DNA of 64,000 nt from Branchinecta lynchi (taxonomy: Eukaryota; Arthropoda; Branchiopoda; Anostraca; Branchinectidae), in NCBI GenBank assembly GCA_023053575.1, contig JAKZAP010000004.1, forward strand, positions 19,727,624-19,791,623, written 5' to 3'. The notes under the pieces are model-generated. The model was not told the origin of the DNA and made no database searches. It was given only the letters and a program-made list of their open reading frames with translations. This document shows, in pieces, positions 18,301 to 28,699 of the stretch. How positions within the stretch are numbered: the first letter of the stretch is position 1; the number at the start of each line of letters is the position of its first letter. A program made the position numbers and the translations under genes.

Positions 18301-21300
18301 TGTCAATTTTGTTTCCAGGTTTCCTGTACTTATTGCCACGATTTTCTGTCACCATTGTACCTATAGTTCATCACGTGCAAGGTACTTTTTTATGGAGAAA
18401 ATGACAGCATCTGTTTTTCCTAATCCAAAGGTGGCAACGAACTTGGACTTGCAAACCCTAATTCTTTCAATTTTAGGGTTGGCACTTAGATCTTCTTCTG
18501 TATTTGTAGGAAGAAAATAAACCACAGTAGAGTTCTTTTGGAACTTTTCTACACATTCTGCAACTCTTCGGGCGACTGGAAGAAAGCATAACAGCGTAAG
18601 GAGCCATTTACCCCTTTCTTCATAACTCATTGCCCAAAATCTGTTATATACTTCGTAATCAAACGAAGTAATCAAACAATTTGCAATTATTAGTGCATTT
18701 CTTTGAAAAACAGTGGTTTAAAAACGCGTCTATACAAAAATGTGTCTGGCTGTCAACGGTAAAATCCCGTATATGCGGAGCCGTGACGCTGCGCGCTAGA
18801 GTCCACCGGTAAAAAAAGCGTATATGGCAGATACGTGTATTTACCTTAGGCAGACGGGACAAAAGATACGGGTTTTTGGCAGGGACAACTTTGCAGGAAA
18901 CCGTGCTAGGGCATTCTTGCATACACCGTTCGATTCAGCTCGTCGAGCAGGATCCAGGGGTATATGTAACGCGGAAAGTTACTTTTCGTGTATATACGCG
19001 CTTTTACCTTTGGAAGGCCGATCGTTTCGCTATGATAGCACGAGTGGAACTGCCGGAATTTTTTTTATAGAAGAAGCGTATAAGTGTAACAGCTCTGAAA
19101 AACAATTTCGCGTAATTTAAATTTCAACAGCGAGGTTTGCAGAGACGATGTCCGGGACTGCCCATATGACGGACCTGCCCCCTCTCCCCTACTATTGTTA
19201 GAGGGGTGGAACACGCTCGTGACTCGCAGTCAGCTTGGGCTGAAGGAATGTTTGTTTACAGTAGTTGCCTCTTTGCAGATACCATGGTGTCTGATACCAC
19301 GGTCTAAAGTCGTTTTTGCAATTATCGTGGTATCAGGCCAGTTATCGAGGTATCTGATATTCAGATACCACGGTCAGACCGTGGTAACTGATCTTGGTAT
19401 CTGAAAAAGTCATCTCACTTTCATCATTTTTTGCCAAATTGGTGGGAAAGAAGTTTGGCACTTAGTGATGTGACTGAATGTCAGTTTTTCTTTTGGGATG
19501 ACTCCGAACAGCGCAATTTCGGCAATTGTCGTTTTTGCAGAGCAACCGCATATCAGATATCGCGGTAACTGCAAAAATGACTAACTGAAGATCCAGTTAC
19601 CGTGGTAACAGATACCATGGTATCTGCAAAAACGCAACTGGCATAATTTGGAGGGATGGGAGGGATAGGGATAACTTCATCTTCTGCTCACCAAAATCAG
19701 ATACTTATAGTTGCTAGTATCTTAATTCACTTTGTCACAGGTTTGTTTTTCTGGCTTGAGCCTGAAGAGGACCCTTGCCAAGAAAGGCCGAAATATCGCT
19801 AGAATGAAACTCAGCTTTACGTATCCATTTAGCGCAGTCAAATATGATTCGCGGTCAGCCTGTGCTGAAGGAATACTTCTGCGAATAGTTCACCATAACG
19901 ATCTGAAGCAATCTAACAACACACCAAGTAGAGCATGACAATGTAAAGCGTGGCTTCTGAGACTAACACATGAGGACGATCTACCGCAAAGATTGATAGA
20001 TAGATGAAGAAAGTTTATTTTAAAAACGACTTTCGTGGTCATACAATCAAATTAGCGATTATTGTAAAAAAGTAGAAGAAATTACAATATATGTGTCAAG
20101 TGTCAATACACTTAAAAATTTGTTAAGATTTGTTAAAAAGTGACACGAACTCTGGAATAAAACTTTGTGCATATCTCGTGTGTTTTGTAGGTACAGGACA
20201 GAGCTTGGGTACCCTAGAACTTACCACTCGTTCTGGTTGATTTCTAATAATTTGGTGGGGGGAGGGAGGATTTGTGAGTCGAGACTGTGAATTACCATGG
20301 CTGAACCGAAGTCAGTGCTTAGCTCTTTTCTGCGCTCCTGCAGTGTTTTGAGGTTAAAGTGTTTTAAAAGGTAGGAGTATGGAAGTTTCGCTCCACTATT
20401 GTTAACAAGAAGAGTCCGCTTCTGTATTCTTTTCAATTTGTCTCTTTGTTCTTGCAATAATGAAACATGCCAAACAGGCGATGCGTATTCCAGGGCGGGT
20501 CTGATGAAGGAAGTATAAACTCGTAGTAGGTGACATAAGGGTATTTCCATTTTTTTAATTTTTTGATTTTTGAATCCAGCATTGGCACATTTCAGCGTAC
20601 ATTTTAGATCTCGGTTTATGGTGAAATCAAGAATTTAATTTTCTCTGCCTTCTTTTTTCCGTATTTCTTCTTTGAAAGCAGGTTTCGATTTTAGGAAATT
20701 TTCGATTTTAAAAAATTTTGACGACTCTTGATTTGTCTTATCCCAAATTCCATAACGAGTCGAAAATTCGCGCAATCGCAATATTCGCAATCACATTTTC
20801 GTGATGAAGGCCACAGATTGTTCATACAAAACCACCCTCTCTAGTGAATTAAGCCCCCCCCCCCTCCCTCCTTGAAAGCCCTCTTACCTTTTTTCGTCAT
20901 ATTCTTTGTGCTCCTTCACCAGGTTAACTGCAACACTGGAGAAGTCGCATGCATAAACAAATGTGTCAGTGGATTTCACCGTGTCCAACAGTGGAAAAAC
21001 AGTATTTCCAACGCCGCATCCTACTTCCATAATTCGAAAAGATGAATTTTGCCCAGGAAAGGATTCTTCCTCTGTCGACTTTTCTGAGGCTGGAACTATG
21101 CTAGTATTCTGAAGCTCGGGAAACTCCGTGAAAAGCCAATGCCGGTCCTTGAAAAACCTGCAAACAAAGATGACACAAGAATAGCAACCATCAGATAAAG
21201 CTTTACCTTTTATGGAAGTTTTTCGCGGGATCCCGACCCGAAAATAGGGACTCTGACATTGTCAGAAGTTTCATAACAGATAACACAAGGATGCGCAGTT

Positions 21301-23287
21301 TCAACGTACAACAGTTGGATGTGATCTGTTGTAATTTTGACGTTATTGATAAGCATTGCCACGAAGAGCCGAAAAAGCATCTGCTGACGTTTTTGTTTGT
21401 TGTCATGATATCGAAAGGACAGGGACGAATTTACGACTGAAGCTTGGTAGTGCCATTTTTGTTTTTGTTTAAAGGACTCAGATTGTCTTTGACTAACACA
21501 AAATAAACGACTGATACGACTTAGCAAAAGGAAGGAGGGCTGCACCCCCCCCCCCCTTCGGGCCACCCCTAGTCAGAAGATGGTTTTCGGCGGTAATTCG
21601 GCTCTTCCTGGCAATGCCTGTTACGCATAACGTTTATTGCACAACGTTTTCAAAATCACAACAGATTACATCCCAAGTGTTGTCTGTTGAAACCGCGCAT
21701 CCTTGTCTTATCCCTTATGAAACTTCTGACAGTACAATTTTCTATAGTGCTCAATTCAACAGGAAGTTTCTAGGACCGACGTCGACAGGGTTTGGTTGTC
21801 GCGGACTGGGATTCTTGCACGATTTTCTTATTTCGTACGGAAAAGTTGAACAAGTTTTCAATAACAAGCCAATTCGTTCCAACACAGTTCGTCCTAGATG
21901 GTATACATATGGCATGGATAGACTATCATGTTTTCCCATCCTGAACGTCCCTATTTTCGACACTCTTATGATCAAGCTGAAAAAAAAATCTCACTTTCCC
22001 GTCCGGAACTGATATGGTGCCGGAAATCCTGACAGGAATTCCAGTTAGTGACCGGCCGACCCTGATTTGTCATAGAAGTTGTCATATAATACGTTGAACA
22101 GACGGAGTTTACAGATGAGTTTGAAGGAAGTGACGCCATTTCAAACAGGAAGGCCGTCTCTGGGACGCGACTCCCCGGCCACTTTCCTTCGTCAGCTTTC
22201 AAAGCATGGAGAACAGAGAGCGATTCTGGCGGTCTGGAAAGCTTGGCGAGCTTATGTGCCGACTGTCTTTGCGACTTAGGCTGAAACACGCTTCACTTTC
22301 CAGAGCTCTTCTCGCGCTCCACTAGTTTCCGCCAGCACTTGGGAAAGCTAATCCACTTCGCGAGTGGAAAGCGATTTCGGCAAGTCAGCGAGAAATTGTA
22401 AAGGTGCAACTGAGGCGCAACGACTTTCCGTTTGTTCTTGCGCTCGGCGGATTCTCGCTTTACTTATTGGAAAGCGAATCCAAGAGATCGCCCTTAAGAA
22501 TTGGTTGAATTGGTTAGGGAACAAGCAAGTCGAAGTTCTCAACAAATGATTGCAGTAGATGCAAAAACATGCAGATACTGATAAATGAGCGGGATTTGTT
22601 TACTGCATCTTCCACTACTAGGCCTATTTCTAGCAGTCTCGAGCTTCCCAAGAAGCAATCCATGTTTTGTAATCCAACAGATCTTTCTTGTCCTTCTCCA
22701 CTTTAGGGCTGGCGTGAAATTGACCAAACCAGATGGGGTTGGAAATCCAAACTTCTAGCAGTGTCCAGCTGTGAACCATACATTACCTATTAGCATGAGA
22801 TCCATAAAACTTATCCCAGAAGTCGCTAGCTTCTTTTTCATATTTCTGCCTTAGGTCTTCCGATAAAGGCTTTGAGGAATTCTGAAGCACTTTGTCTTCC
22901 GCTTCTTGCAGTTTTTCCTTATCCCATTCAACGTTGTCCCTGAAATAGAAAACAAAAAATCATAGGTGATATTATATCAAATTTCAATTGTCAAACAGGA
23001 GGGTCTGCCTTTAAGACATGCTATGATATGGTGATCCGCTCATGATGATGAGTCTATGCCTTTCGTCTAAATCTAAACTAACTTAGAGATCTATTCATGG
23101 AATTCACCTTACCAAGCATTGAACAAGTACGTATGGCTTTTGTCTTGTAAGTATCGACCATCACTCCCCATCTGAGGTTTCTTTCTAGTTCTGGTGTGCT
23201 CATACTGAACACATGCAGGTTCGTCTGAACTATGTCTTCGAAAGAACCTTCCACTCGCGTTGAATAGGCGTGGTACGAGTTTATTTG
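12242..23287 (-). CDS. METTL2: tRNA N3-methylcytidine methyltransferase, METTL2/METTL8 family
   Basis: METTL2 methylates N3 of C32 in cytosolic tRNA-Thr/Arg; vertebrate METTL8 does so in mitochondria. Six - strand exons join in phase: 23287-23113, 22939-22787, 21157-20888, 15554-15441, 14174-14002 and 12381-12242, giving about 340 residues (human METTL2A is 378). Seen in order: an Arg-rich leader, the METTL2-type [24 protein letters not shown], the SAM motif [63 protein letters not shown], and the C-terminus [24 protein letters not shown]. The linker between FTEFPEL and the SAM motif is about 35 residues shorter than in human METTL2. The NAWDNVEW signature fits METTL2 better than METTL8. A true first exon with the start ATG was not found. 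Confidence 0.93.
12405..12730. mobile_element. Two tandem copies of the CACTGTA-type MITE (family C)
   Basis: Two direct units of about 120 bp (from 12412 and 12531) carry 'tttgctactgggattaatct', the TCTCTA...TAGAGA inverted block and 'cagtagcaaatactgcagtt'. The outer ends are partly lost. Other copies are at 23844-24046, 37932-38106, 43660-43782 and 47374-47538. It lies in the last METTL2/8 intron. Confidence 0.7.
12785..13190 (-). mobile_element. Palindromic MITE rich in GATACCATGGTATC, copy 1
   Basis: The ends carry GTT(T)GCGTTTTTGCAGATAC-type inverted repeats, and the interior repeats 'gataccacggtaactgcaaaaacg' in both orientations. A block 'cccaccaatttgacaaaa' marks the centre. It is inverted relative to the copies at 19258-19638 and 31746-32127. 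It is non-coding. Confidence 0.75.
13383..13811. mobile_element. hAT-type MITE, second copy
   Basis: This 429 bp element has ends (G/C)AGAGATGGGCGAATCC and the complement, flanked by a perfect 8-bp duplication CAAGTAAC (13375-13382 and 13812-13819). The interior matches 1212-1675 ('tgacaaaaagcactgatatc', 'gtggagaccaaaaagttgg'). It lies in the last METTL2/8 intron. Confidence 0.85.
14002..14174 (-). CDS. METTL2: METTL2/8 exon 5
   Basis: The acceptor TTTTAG precedes 14174 and the donor G|GTAAGC follows 14002. It encodes [33 protein letters not shown] and [18 protein letters not shown], the late strands of the methyltransferase fold and the [12 protein letters not shown] signature of m3C enzymes. 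Confidence 0.95.
14522..15144. mobile_element. TA-flanked CTGTCAG MITE, copy 2, with nested MITE
   Basis: It is flanked by TA (14520-14521 and 15145-15146). It starts CACTGCCAGAAGTTTCAG and ends GAAACTTCTGACAGTG. At 14888-15078 it contains another palindromic MITE with 'agtgcaaaacgga' near its ends and 'gctatatttcgg' inside both arms. Confidence 0.75.
14888..15078. mobile_element. Palindromic MITE with TATTTCGGCCCTTCTTGG core
   Basis: Inverted arms run 'tttgatagtgcaaaacgg' through 'attttattggagctatattt' and back. Related copies or pieces are at 15583-15750, 19745-19880 and 40525-40715. The conserved 'cttggcaagggtcctcttc' in the loop joins the copies. Confidence 0.65.
15441..15554 (-). CDS. 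METTL2: METTL2/8 exon 4
   Basis: The acceptor TATTTCCAG precedes 15554 and the donor AA|GTAAGTAA follows 15441. It encodes [20 protein letters not shown] and [18 protein letters not shown], matching the family block between the SAM-binding and RDYG strands. It is short, has no ATG-initiated frame, and is separated from exon 3 by a 5.3 kb transposon-filled intron. Confidence 0.93.
15583..15750. mobile_element. Palindromic MITE, TATTTCGGCC family, second copy
   Basis: Arms with 'cagctgaattttattagagc' are inverted at 15710-15725. The interior matches 14888-15078. It ends 29 bp upstream of METTL2/8 exon 4. Confidence 0.6.
16000..19195 (-). mobile_element. Decayed DDE-type DNA transposon of unassigned family
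   Basis: Inverted ends are TTAGGGGAGAGGGGGGCAGG on the left and CCTGCCCCCTCTCCCCTA on the right. Subterminal repeats with 'gtaaaaacacgtatat' motifs occur at both ends (about 16940-17040 and 18750-19020). The - strand carries a broken transposase-like reading frame between about 18675 and 17209. The target duplication is not clear. The element occupies the third METTL2/8 intron visible here. Confidence 0.75.
17209..18675 (-). pseudogene. Broken transposase-like protein with YADN...QNKN motif
   Basis: Read on the - strand, pieces in different frames run in order: [13 protein letters not shown] (18675-18361), a Cys pair [13 protein letters not shown] with [13 protein letters not shown] (18234-17791), [10 protein letters not shown] (about 17880), and [21 protein letters not shown] followed by [16 protein letters not shown] (17819-17436). 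The set resembles animal transposon-derived proteins with a DLQ(K/Q)VL(P/L)LP strand and an Asp-containing ADN/SDN...QN(K/R)N strand, likely an RNase H-type catalytic core; I recall the domain label DUF7869 but could not check it. At least two frameshifts break it, so it is inactive. Confidence 0.65.
19258..19638 (+). mobile_element. Palindromic GATACCATGGTATC MITE, copy 2
   Basis: It starts CAGTAGTTGC and 'tttgcagataccatggtgtc', carries the central 'caaattggtgggaaagaag', and ends 'gataccatggtatctgcaaa'. It is oriented opposite to 12785-13190. Together the two copies bracket the hAT MITE, two METTL2/8 exons and the DDE transposon. Confidence 0.75.
19745..19880. mobile_element. Partial TATTTCGGCC-family MITE
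   Basis: One arm matches the 40525-40715 copy ('ggacccttgccaagaaaggc' and 'cgcagtcaaatatg'). The left part is missing. Confidence 0.5.
20221..20550 (-). pseudogene. LINE reverse transcriptase C-terminal fragment
   Basis: The - strand reads [20 protein letters not shown], then [13 protein letters not shown] and [17 protein letters not shown]. These are the standard post-RT motifs of animal non-LTR elements. Only this C-terminal portion is present. It is a separate lineage from the relics at 2257 and 4779. Confidence 0.75.
20888..21157 (-). CDS. METTL2: METTL2/8 exon 3 (SAM motif I)
   Basis: The acceptor TTTGTTTGCAG precedes 21157 and the donor AG|GTAAGA follows 20888. It encodes [19 protein letters not shown], a Ser/Glu-rich linker, then [20 protein letters not shown] and [26 protein letters not shown] is the SAM-binding loop. 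It has no ATG at its own start and was found by splice phase. Confidence 0.95.
21257..21734. mobile_element. CTGTCAG MITE, copy 3
   Basis: It starts CATTGTCAGAAGTTTCATAA and ends CTTATGAAACTTCTGACAGT. It keeps 'cacaaggatgcg' and 'accgcgcatccttg' as inner inverted blocks. The flanking TA pairs are mutated. The loop includes a poly-C run. It lies in a METTL2/8 intron. Confidence 0.7.
21735..22786. other. METTL2/8 intron, unassigned
   Basis: No family-like ORF or exon is seen. Small ORFs on both strands overlap each other and have no splice context. Confidence 0.5.
22787..22939 (-). CDS. METTL2: METTL2/8 exon 2
   Basis: The acceptor TTTTCTATTTCAG precedes 22939 and the donor AG|GTAATG follows 22787. 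It encodes [40 protein letters not shown] and ANR, the N-terminal tRNA-binding helices seen in METTL2/6/8. It was found by splice phase. Confidence 0.94.
23113..23287 (-). CDS. METTL2: METTL2/8 first visible exon with Arg-rich leader
   Basis: The donor TG|GTAAGG after 23113 splits the Trp of NAWDNVEW. The frame stays open to about 23305. A plausible acceptor is TGGTCTTCAG before 23287. It then encodes [20 protein letters not shown], followed by [20 protein letters not shown]. The stretch before DE has five Arg, one Lys and no acidic residue, like a mitochondrial presequence. An in-frame ATG at 23171 could start a form without it. The 5' edge is uncertain. Confidence 0.75.
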
Positions 23288-23843
23288 CTGAAGACCAGAC
23301 TCCTATTCAACACACACAATTGTTAAAGGGATTCTGAAAAAGCTATTCATGGCATTCTTTCCAAAGCAAGGCAAGAGCAGTGACACTCGCTAAGGTCGCC
23401 AATCTCGCTCGGATCTAATTTTTGTGTCCTTGTATTCTATCAGGCTGTTCTTGTTTCAGTCATCTGCAATCTAGTGGCCTTACAAGGAATACTAACCAAC
23501 CCACTAGACGTCTATCTTGTTTAAAGCAAATGTAGCACCATGTACTTTATCGTACTTCCCTAATGTTTAAAAATTTTCCTTTTGTATCCTTTTTTTCCTC
23601 CTATAACTTCAGAACACAAACTTTTTTAGCATATTTTCAATATTAAGACTCACCACAAAAACAGACAAAACGGTTTCCATAATGGAGATAGACATGCCAC
23701 AGTCAAAAGGTCCCCGAAAGAGACAACTGTGATGCAGCAAAAATCAGCCACATGTTATTACAATGTACAAGGGATAGACTGTATACACCACACACGATTC
23801 ACAGCTTCTTGGAAAGGACGGATCAAGCCATTAGGGAATACAC

Positions 23844-24046
23844 TGTAAAAAGTTTCTCAGAGTAAGGATTAAATGTAACTGCAGTATTTACTACTGGTAA
23901 TAATGTTATCTCTACTGAGACTGAGACTCTACTGAGAAAACATTAATCCGAACTAGAGATATGATTATTTTTTTAGTGACAAGATTAATCCCAGTATTCC
24001 CAGTAGCAATCCTGCAAGATGTTTTTTGTACAGTATAATAGTAAAG
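23844..24046. mobile_element. CACTGTA MITE (family C), copy
   Basis: It is bounded by TA and inverted ends CACTGTAAAAAGTTTCTC... and ...GTACAGTA. It contains 'ctgcagtatttactactgg' and its distal inverse. It is upstream of the METTL2/8 gene. Confidence 0.7.
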
Positions 24047-26227
24047 TACAAGCACTGCATTTTGCAAATAAGTATTTATGCTCACAATTTCGGACAATGC
24101 TGTATGAGCATTTGCGTTTGCAAGCAAAACGTGTCTGAGGTTTAACAAGCTGCCCCCCCCCCCCTCCACCCACTTCACCCTTCGAGTGGTACCAGAGTAG
24201 ACCCTGCCAACAGTCAAAAGTCCCTTGAAGCTCCACAGTGGTTATCACCAAGCTGTCTGGAAAGCATATGTCAAACTTCCACTGCTGGTGTATTTTCACA
24301 GACTAGCCAAATGATGCTTACATCAAGACACGCGAGTGACCTCCATGCTTGTAAGCTAGTCTCTCTGTAATCCCACCAAGAGAAAACAAGAAGACACTCC
24401 AAAAAGCTGCAGAAGCCACCTATGCAGATATGTGTGTAAACAAAACTTCTCAGCCAGGGTTCGAGGATGGTGAAATACTGGAACCTGCTAATGGAAGAAA
24501 CTACCTCGTTTGAATCCACTGCAATATACGAATCTCCCTTAGACAAGGAGTGGGACTAGTGGGAGGAAAGCTAATTCAAATATCACAGTCAGAATGTGGC
24601 TAGAAATCCTACTCTCAAAATCAACAACAGCAAAAAACTTGACAATCGAACCATCGAACAAGATAACCAGCACAAACCAGGGCATAACAGGCCCATTATG
24701 GACCTTATTCGCCTTCCTATACAAATTAAAGTAACCAAGACAGCTGTGTCTAAGTCTGCATATAGCAAGCCACTTGTGTTCCAACCAAAACTACTTTCTG
24801 CATGGCATGGATCACATGCCTAGGGATCACATTCTAGGGACAGCTATTCAAAAGAAAATACTTTACACATTTTGTTAACAAAATATCTTATAAAGTGCCA
24901 TTTCCCAAAAATGCAAATCAGAAAAAAGGAACAATCCTCTGTAAAGAATGTGCAGGACCTGCTGCTCAAATACAAATCCAGCAGGGTTAGGAATAATCGG
25001 TTCCTGCAGATCTGGAGTTCTCACTCACTGTATGGGCCAAGCCTGAATACAGACAAAATACAAGCCAGACATGGTAGGTGCAATCCAACAACATACTACT
25101 ATAGAGCATCCAAGAAATGTTAACAAATATCAAACAATCAATCAATAGTATATACCAGATTATCCACTGGTACCATATGCTGATGAAAACATCATCATAC
25201 ACTAGGCAACAAAAAGGAAAGAATTAGATTTATTATATGATATAAATAATTAGGAAGGGTTCATAACTAGGTGTTGATAGCCTAGCTAAGAACAGCTTAG
25301 TTTAAGCTTGTCTGAGATCCTATGCTTCTAGCCCTACATAGGTTAGCAAGCCCTAACAATAGGTCTACATCAAAAGATAAAACTAACTCAGGCTATTCCT
25401 GCTGTAGGCTACAAGCTGACCAGCTGTCTCCCACCTGGAATCTGAATCAGTCCAGAAGGAGAATGCACGGAAACACAGAAAAAACATAATAGATAAGTTA
25501 ACATTGCAAGGTATAGGAGTTCAACTTTCAGACTGAACTGAGCTTGTTTGATAAATAGGCTGCTGTAGTTGAGAAGGCTTTTCCATCCCTTTCCTGACTG
25601 ATTTAACACAATCTTTTTTATCAAAGCTTAATTGGAATTGGGTTTTAGAATGCTTCAACCTTTTACGATAAAGTAAAGTCTTGCATTCTATTTTAGTATT
25701 ACTGGTAGTTTTTGCATCTTTTTGTCACAGTTATTGAATATGATTTAAAACTCGATTTTTTACAGTAAAGCTTTGAAGCATACTAAAACACATTTCCAAA
25801 AACATTTTGTTCTAAACTATGGAAGTGGTTAGTAGGTTATTCAATTAAGAAAGGGTTTGAAGTATTACAAGTTCGTACAGGAGGGGTACCTGACCTCGTT
25901 TTTACACTACTGGTACCTCGATTTTACACTACTACCGGTACCCGCGAAGATGTTATAATGAAATGTACATGCTGTCCTGACAGTCAAGAGGCTAAAAATG
26001 ACTTTTTATAACAGTCATGTGTCCAAAAATATTCAAATCAATGCCTTTTCTTGTTTTGAAGCTGCTTTGTAAACAGATTTTCTGACTATTTACTTTGCAA
26101 ACTCTTCATCATTTTTTAGTCAATCAAAGTCAGGTTAGAATGAAAGGATCTTGTTGAAAAGAAAAACATGTTTAACTAGAAATATTGAAGCAATATTTAT
26201 TTGAACAATATGTAAACCATTCAATTA
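24047..26227. other. Intergenic, nothing recognised
   Basis: Apart from a poly-C run near 24153, no gene or repeat family known elsewhere in the window is seen. ORFs up to 91 codons overlap on both strands and look random. A METTL2/8 5' exon and promoter may lie here or further on, but none could be recognised. Confidence 0.4.
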
Positions 26228-26486
26228 GTTTCAATCTAAGTTGTGTTTTATTGGATGTAGTTTCGCCGTAGTTTCTCTTAAAAGCCGTTTTATTTGTCCA
26301 TTCCGTTTGCTGTAGTTTCGAACCTGAAACTGCGGAGATCAAACTACAAACTACCTTTCGGACATAGTTTGGTGTAGTTTGACTTTTCGGAAACAAAAAC
26401 TCAATAAAACGCAAGTAAGACAAAACAAGAGCCATACAAACTTTGACGAAACAAAAGTGAATCCAATAAAACCCAACTCTAGCATG
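26228..26486. mobile_element. Palindromic MITE with TTTTATTGGAT ends
   Basis: 'agttgtgttttattggatg' at the left is inverted as 'atccaataaaacccaact' at the right. 'gtagtttc' motifs are inverted inside (26257-26370). It is non-coding. Confidence 0.55.
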
Positions 26487-26538
26487 TTCGTCATATTTGT
26501 TGGTTCCTTTTTAAGTTAGATCAGTCTAACACAAATCC

Positions 26539-27552
26539 CTGATTTTTGGATACCCTATGCAAAACGCTGGGTATATCTAGCATTTAGCATAGCCTATGCC
26601 TAACGCTGGATACCCTATGCCAAATGCTGGATACCAGTTGGTAACCTTACCCTGACCTACCTCAATAGAAAGGAGTTCTGATTGGTTGATTTTTTAGCTT
26701 CACTCAAATCATCAATATTTTACTGGGTTACAGTATCCAGCACCCGCCAGCACAGTCTAGTACACTAGCCCCATTTCAGGCACGGTGCTCAAACGTCTAG
26801 CACCATGCCTGGGTGCTAGACCTTCAAGCACTGTACCTTGGATTTCATGTATGGTGCATGGATTTCAGTATACAGTGCATACAGAAAAAACACAGTTTCT
26901 GTCATCACAACTGAGCACCAGCTCAGACAGGGCTGAAATTACTACTATGAATTAGAGAAATCAAAGACAATCCTTTACATATTTTTCACAACAAAAACAA
27001 AAGGGCTCTAATGATGATGGAGATGAAAAACCTAACAGCACCCTATCTATTTCCCATGTATTTTCCCTATCTATTCCCCAAGAGCCAATATTCTGGTTGG
27101 CTGCTAGGTAGAAAAATCTGAGGCACAGGACACTTTGCATGCAAAACCCTTGACTATGTAGAAAAGGAAAAGAGGTTTTTCACATCTGTCATCAGCCGAG
27201 CCCTTTTGTTTTATTTGTGAAAAATATATAAAGGATTGTCTTTGATTTCTCTAATTCATGGTAGTAATGTCAGTCCTGTCCGAGCTGGTGCTCAGTTGTC
27301 ATGACAGAAACTGTGTTTTTGATGTATGCACTGTATACTGAAATCCATGCACCACACATGAAATCCAAGGTACAGTGCTTAAACGTCTAGCACCCAGGCA
27401 TGGTGCTAGACGTTTGAGCACCGTGCCTGAAAAGGGGCTAGTGTACTAGACTGCGCCAGCACCTGGCATAGTGTATCCAGCGTTAGGCATAGGGTATGCC
27501 AAACGCCAGACATATCCGGCGTTTGGCATAGGGTATCCAAAAATCAGGGGTT
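26539..27552. repeat. 1-kb near-perfect palindrome
   Basis: Two arms of about 450 bp are inverted complements around a roughly 100-160 bp centre near 27045. The outer ends are CCCTGATTTTTGGATACCCT and its complement. The arms include matching blocks such as 'tctagcaccatgcctgg', 'tggatttcagtatacagtgc' and 'ggattgtctttgatttctc'. Internal short repeats (GGCATAGGGTAT-type) flank each outer end. No coding capacity is seen. It is likely a foldback DNA element. Confidence 0.8.
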
Positions 27553-28040
27553 TGTTGTTGACTGAGTTAGATAGATTATTGTGTTGTGAAGGAAAGACTT
27601 CTCTGGAAATTTGAAACAGTGAAATCTTGTCTAAGGATGGATAGCCGATAGTTTGATCCCCTCCTGTAATTTACCGAACACCCAAAATTCAGTCTCAAAC
27701 TGAAATCCTACACCTCAGCTTTAAGTTTTTATTTACTTTTCCTGAGACCATGCAAACACTCTTTACTCTAGAATCACTTGGCACAGGAAAAGTCAACTTG
27801 GCCTGATTTAACTAGCATAACCTTAAAAAAGATGGGTTACCAAGCATTGTGGTCGTAAATCTTCGACTCGTCATTCAAATGTCTGTTCCCAAACTGCTTT
27901 CTTTTTTCTTGTTCCATTCCCTAGCTCAACAGCATGTTTTATTATTTGAAATTTGTGCCCGTGGATTGAGGCCGAGCTAACAGCTGAGCTGAGAGACAAG
28001 CCTACCCAACAAAACGGATAGGAGCAGAAACTCATGACTA

Positions 28041-28460
28041 GAGGCATATTCTCGCCCTTTCCCGAGGACTCCGCTTGAGGATTCCCCGCGTTTTTGTTTG
28101 TCCCTGGGACTCACTCCCCGTATTCTCGCGAGTCCCCACAGACGGGGAATGCTCCAATTATCATCATCATCATCAATAAGGAATCCCTTTCAGATTCAAG
28201 TGGACTTAATTTTTGCTGGTGTAGGTGTATTGTAAAATTAATTAAGAACAATCAGAATAAACAAACCAAAAATAAAGTGGATCCAGACTAATTTCCTCAA
28301 CTGCATATTTCTTTATAGAAGAAAATTCATTTTGGAAGCATTCCCCGTGTTATCGTTGTTTTCCGGACGCGGAGTCCGCGTAAAGTCACTTTCTCTATTT
28401 TCACCGTTCCCTTCGATTTCCACGAGGAGTCCTCGGGGAACGGCGAGAATACGCCTAAGG
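28041..28460. mobile_element. GGCGTATTCTCGCC MITE, copy 2
   Basis: It is the inverse of the copy at 9574-9996, with shared ends (GAGGCATATTCTCGCC and CGGCGAGAATACGCC). Sequence on each side (28010-28035 and 28490-28590) resembles 29050-29130, so it landed inside an older repeat. Confidence 0.7.
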
Positions 28461-28699
28461 TCATGAGGTCAAAGAGGCAGTAAAAAATGGAGTAAAGGAG
28501 TAAAACAAGAGGTATTCAACATTGTGAAGTATAGGGCTTTCGGCTTTCAGATCAATTTGTCCATGTTTTGTTTCTATTATAAGCCTGTAAATAGCTGGAA
28601 ACGATTCCTAGTTTTCTGGTAATCGTACAATTACAGCTTTTTAGAAAAGTTTGATCCTGGTTTGATCAGAAAAGAAAGGCTGAGTTTAAAGGCTTGAAA

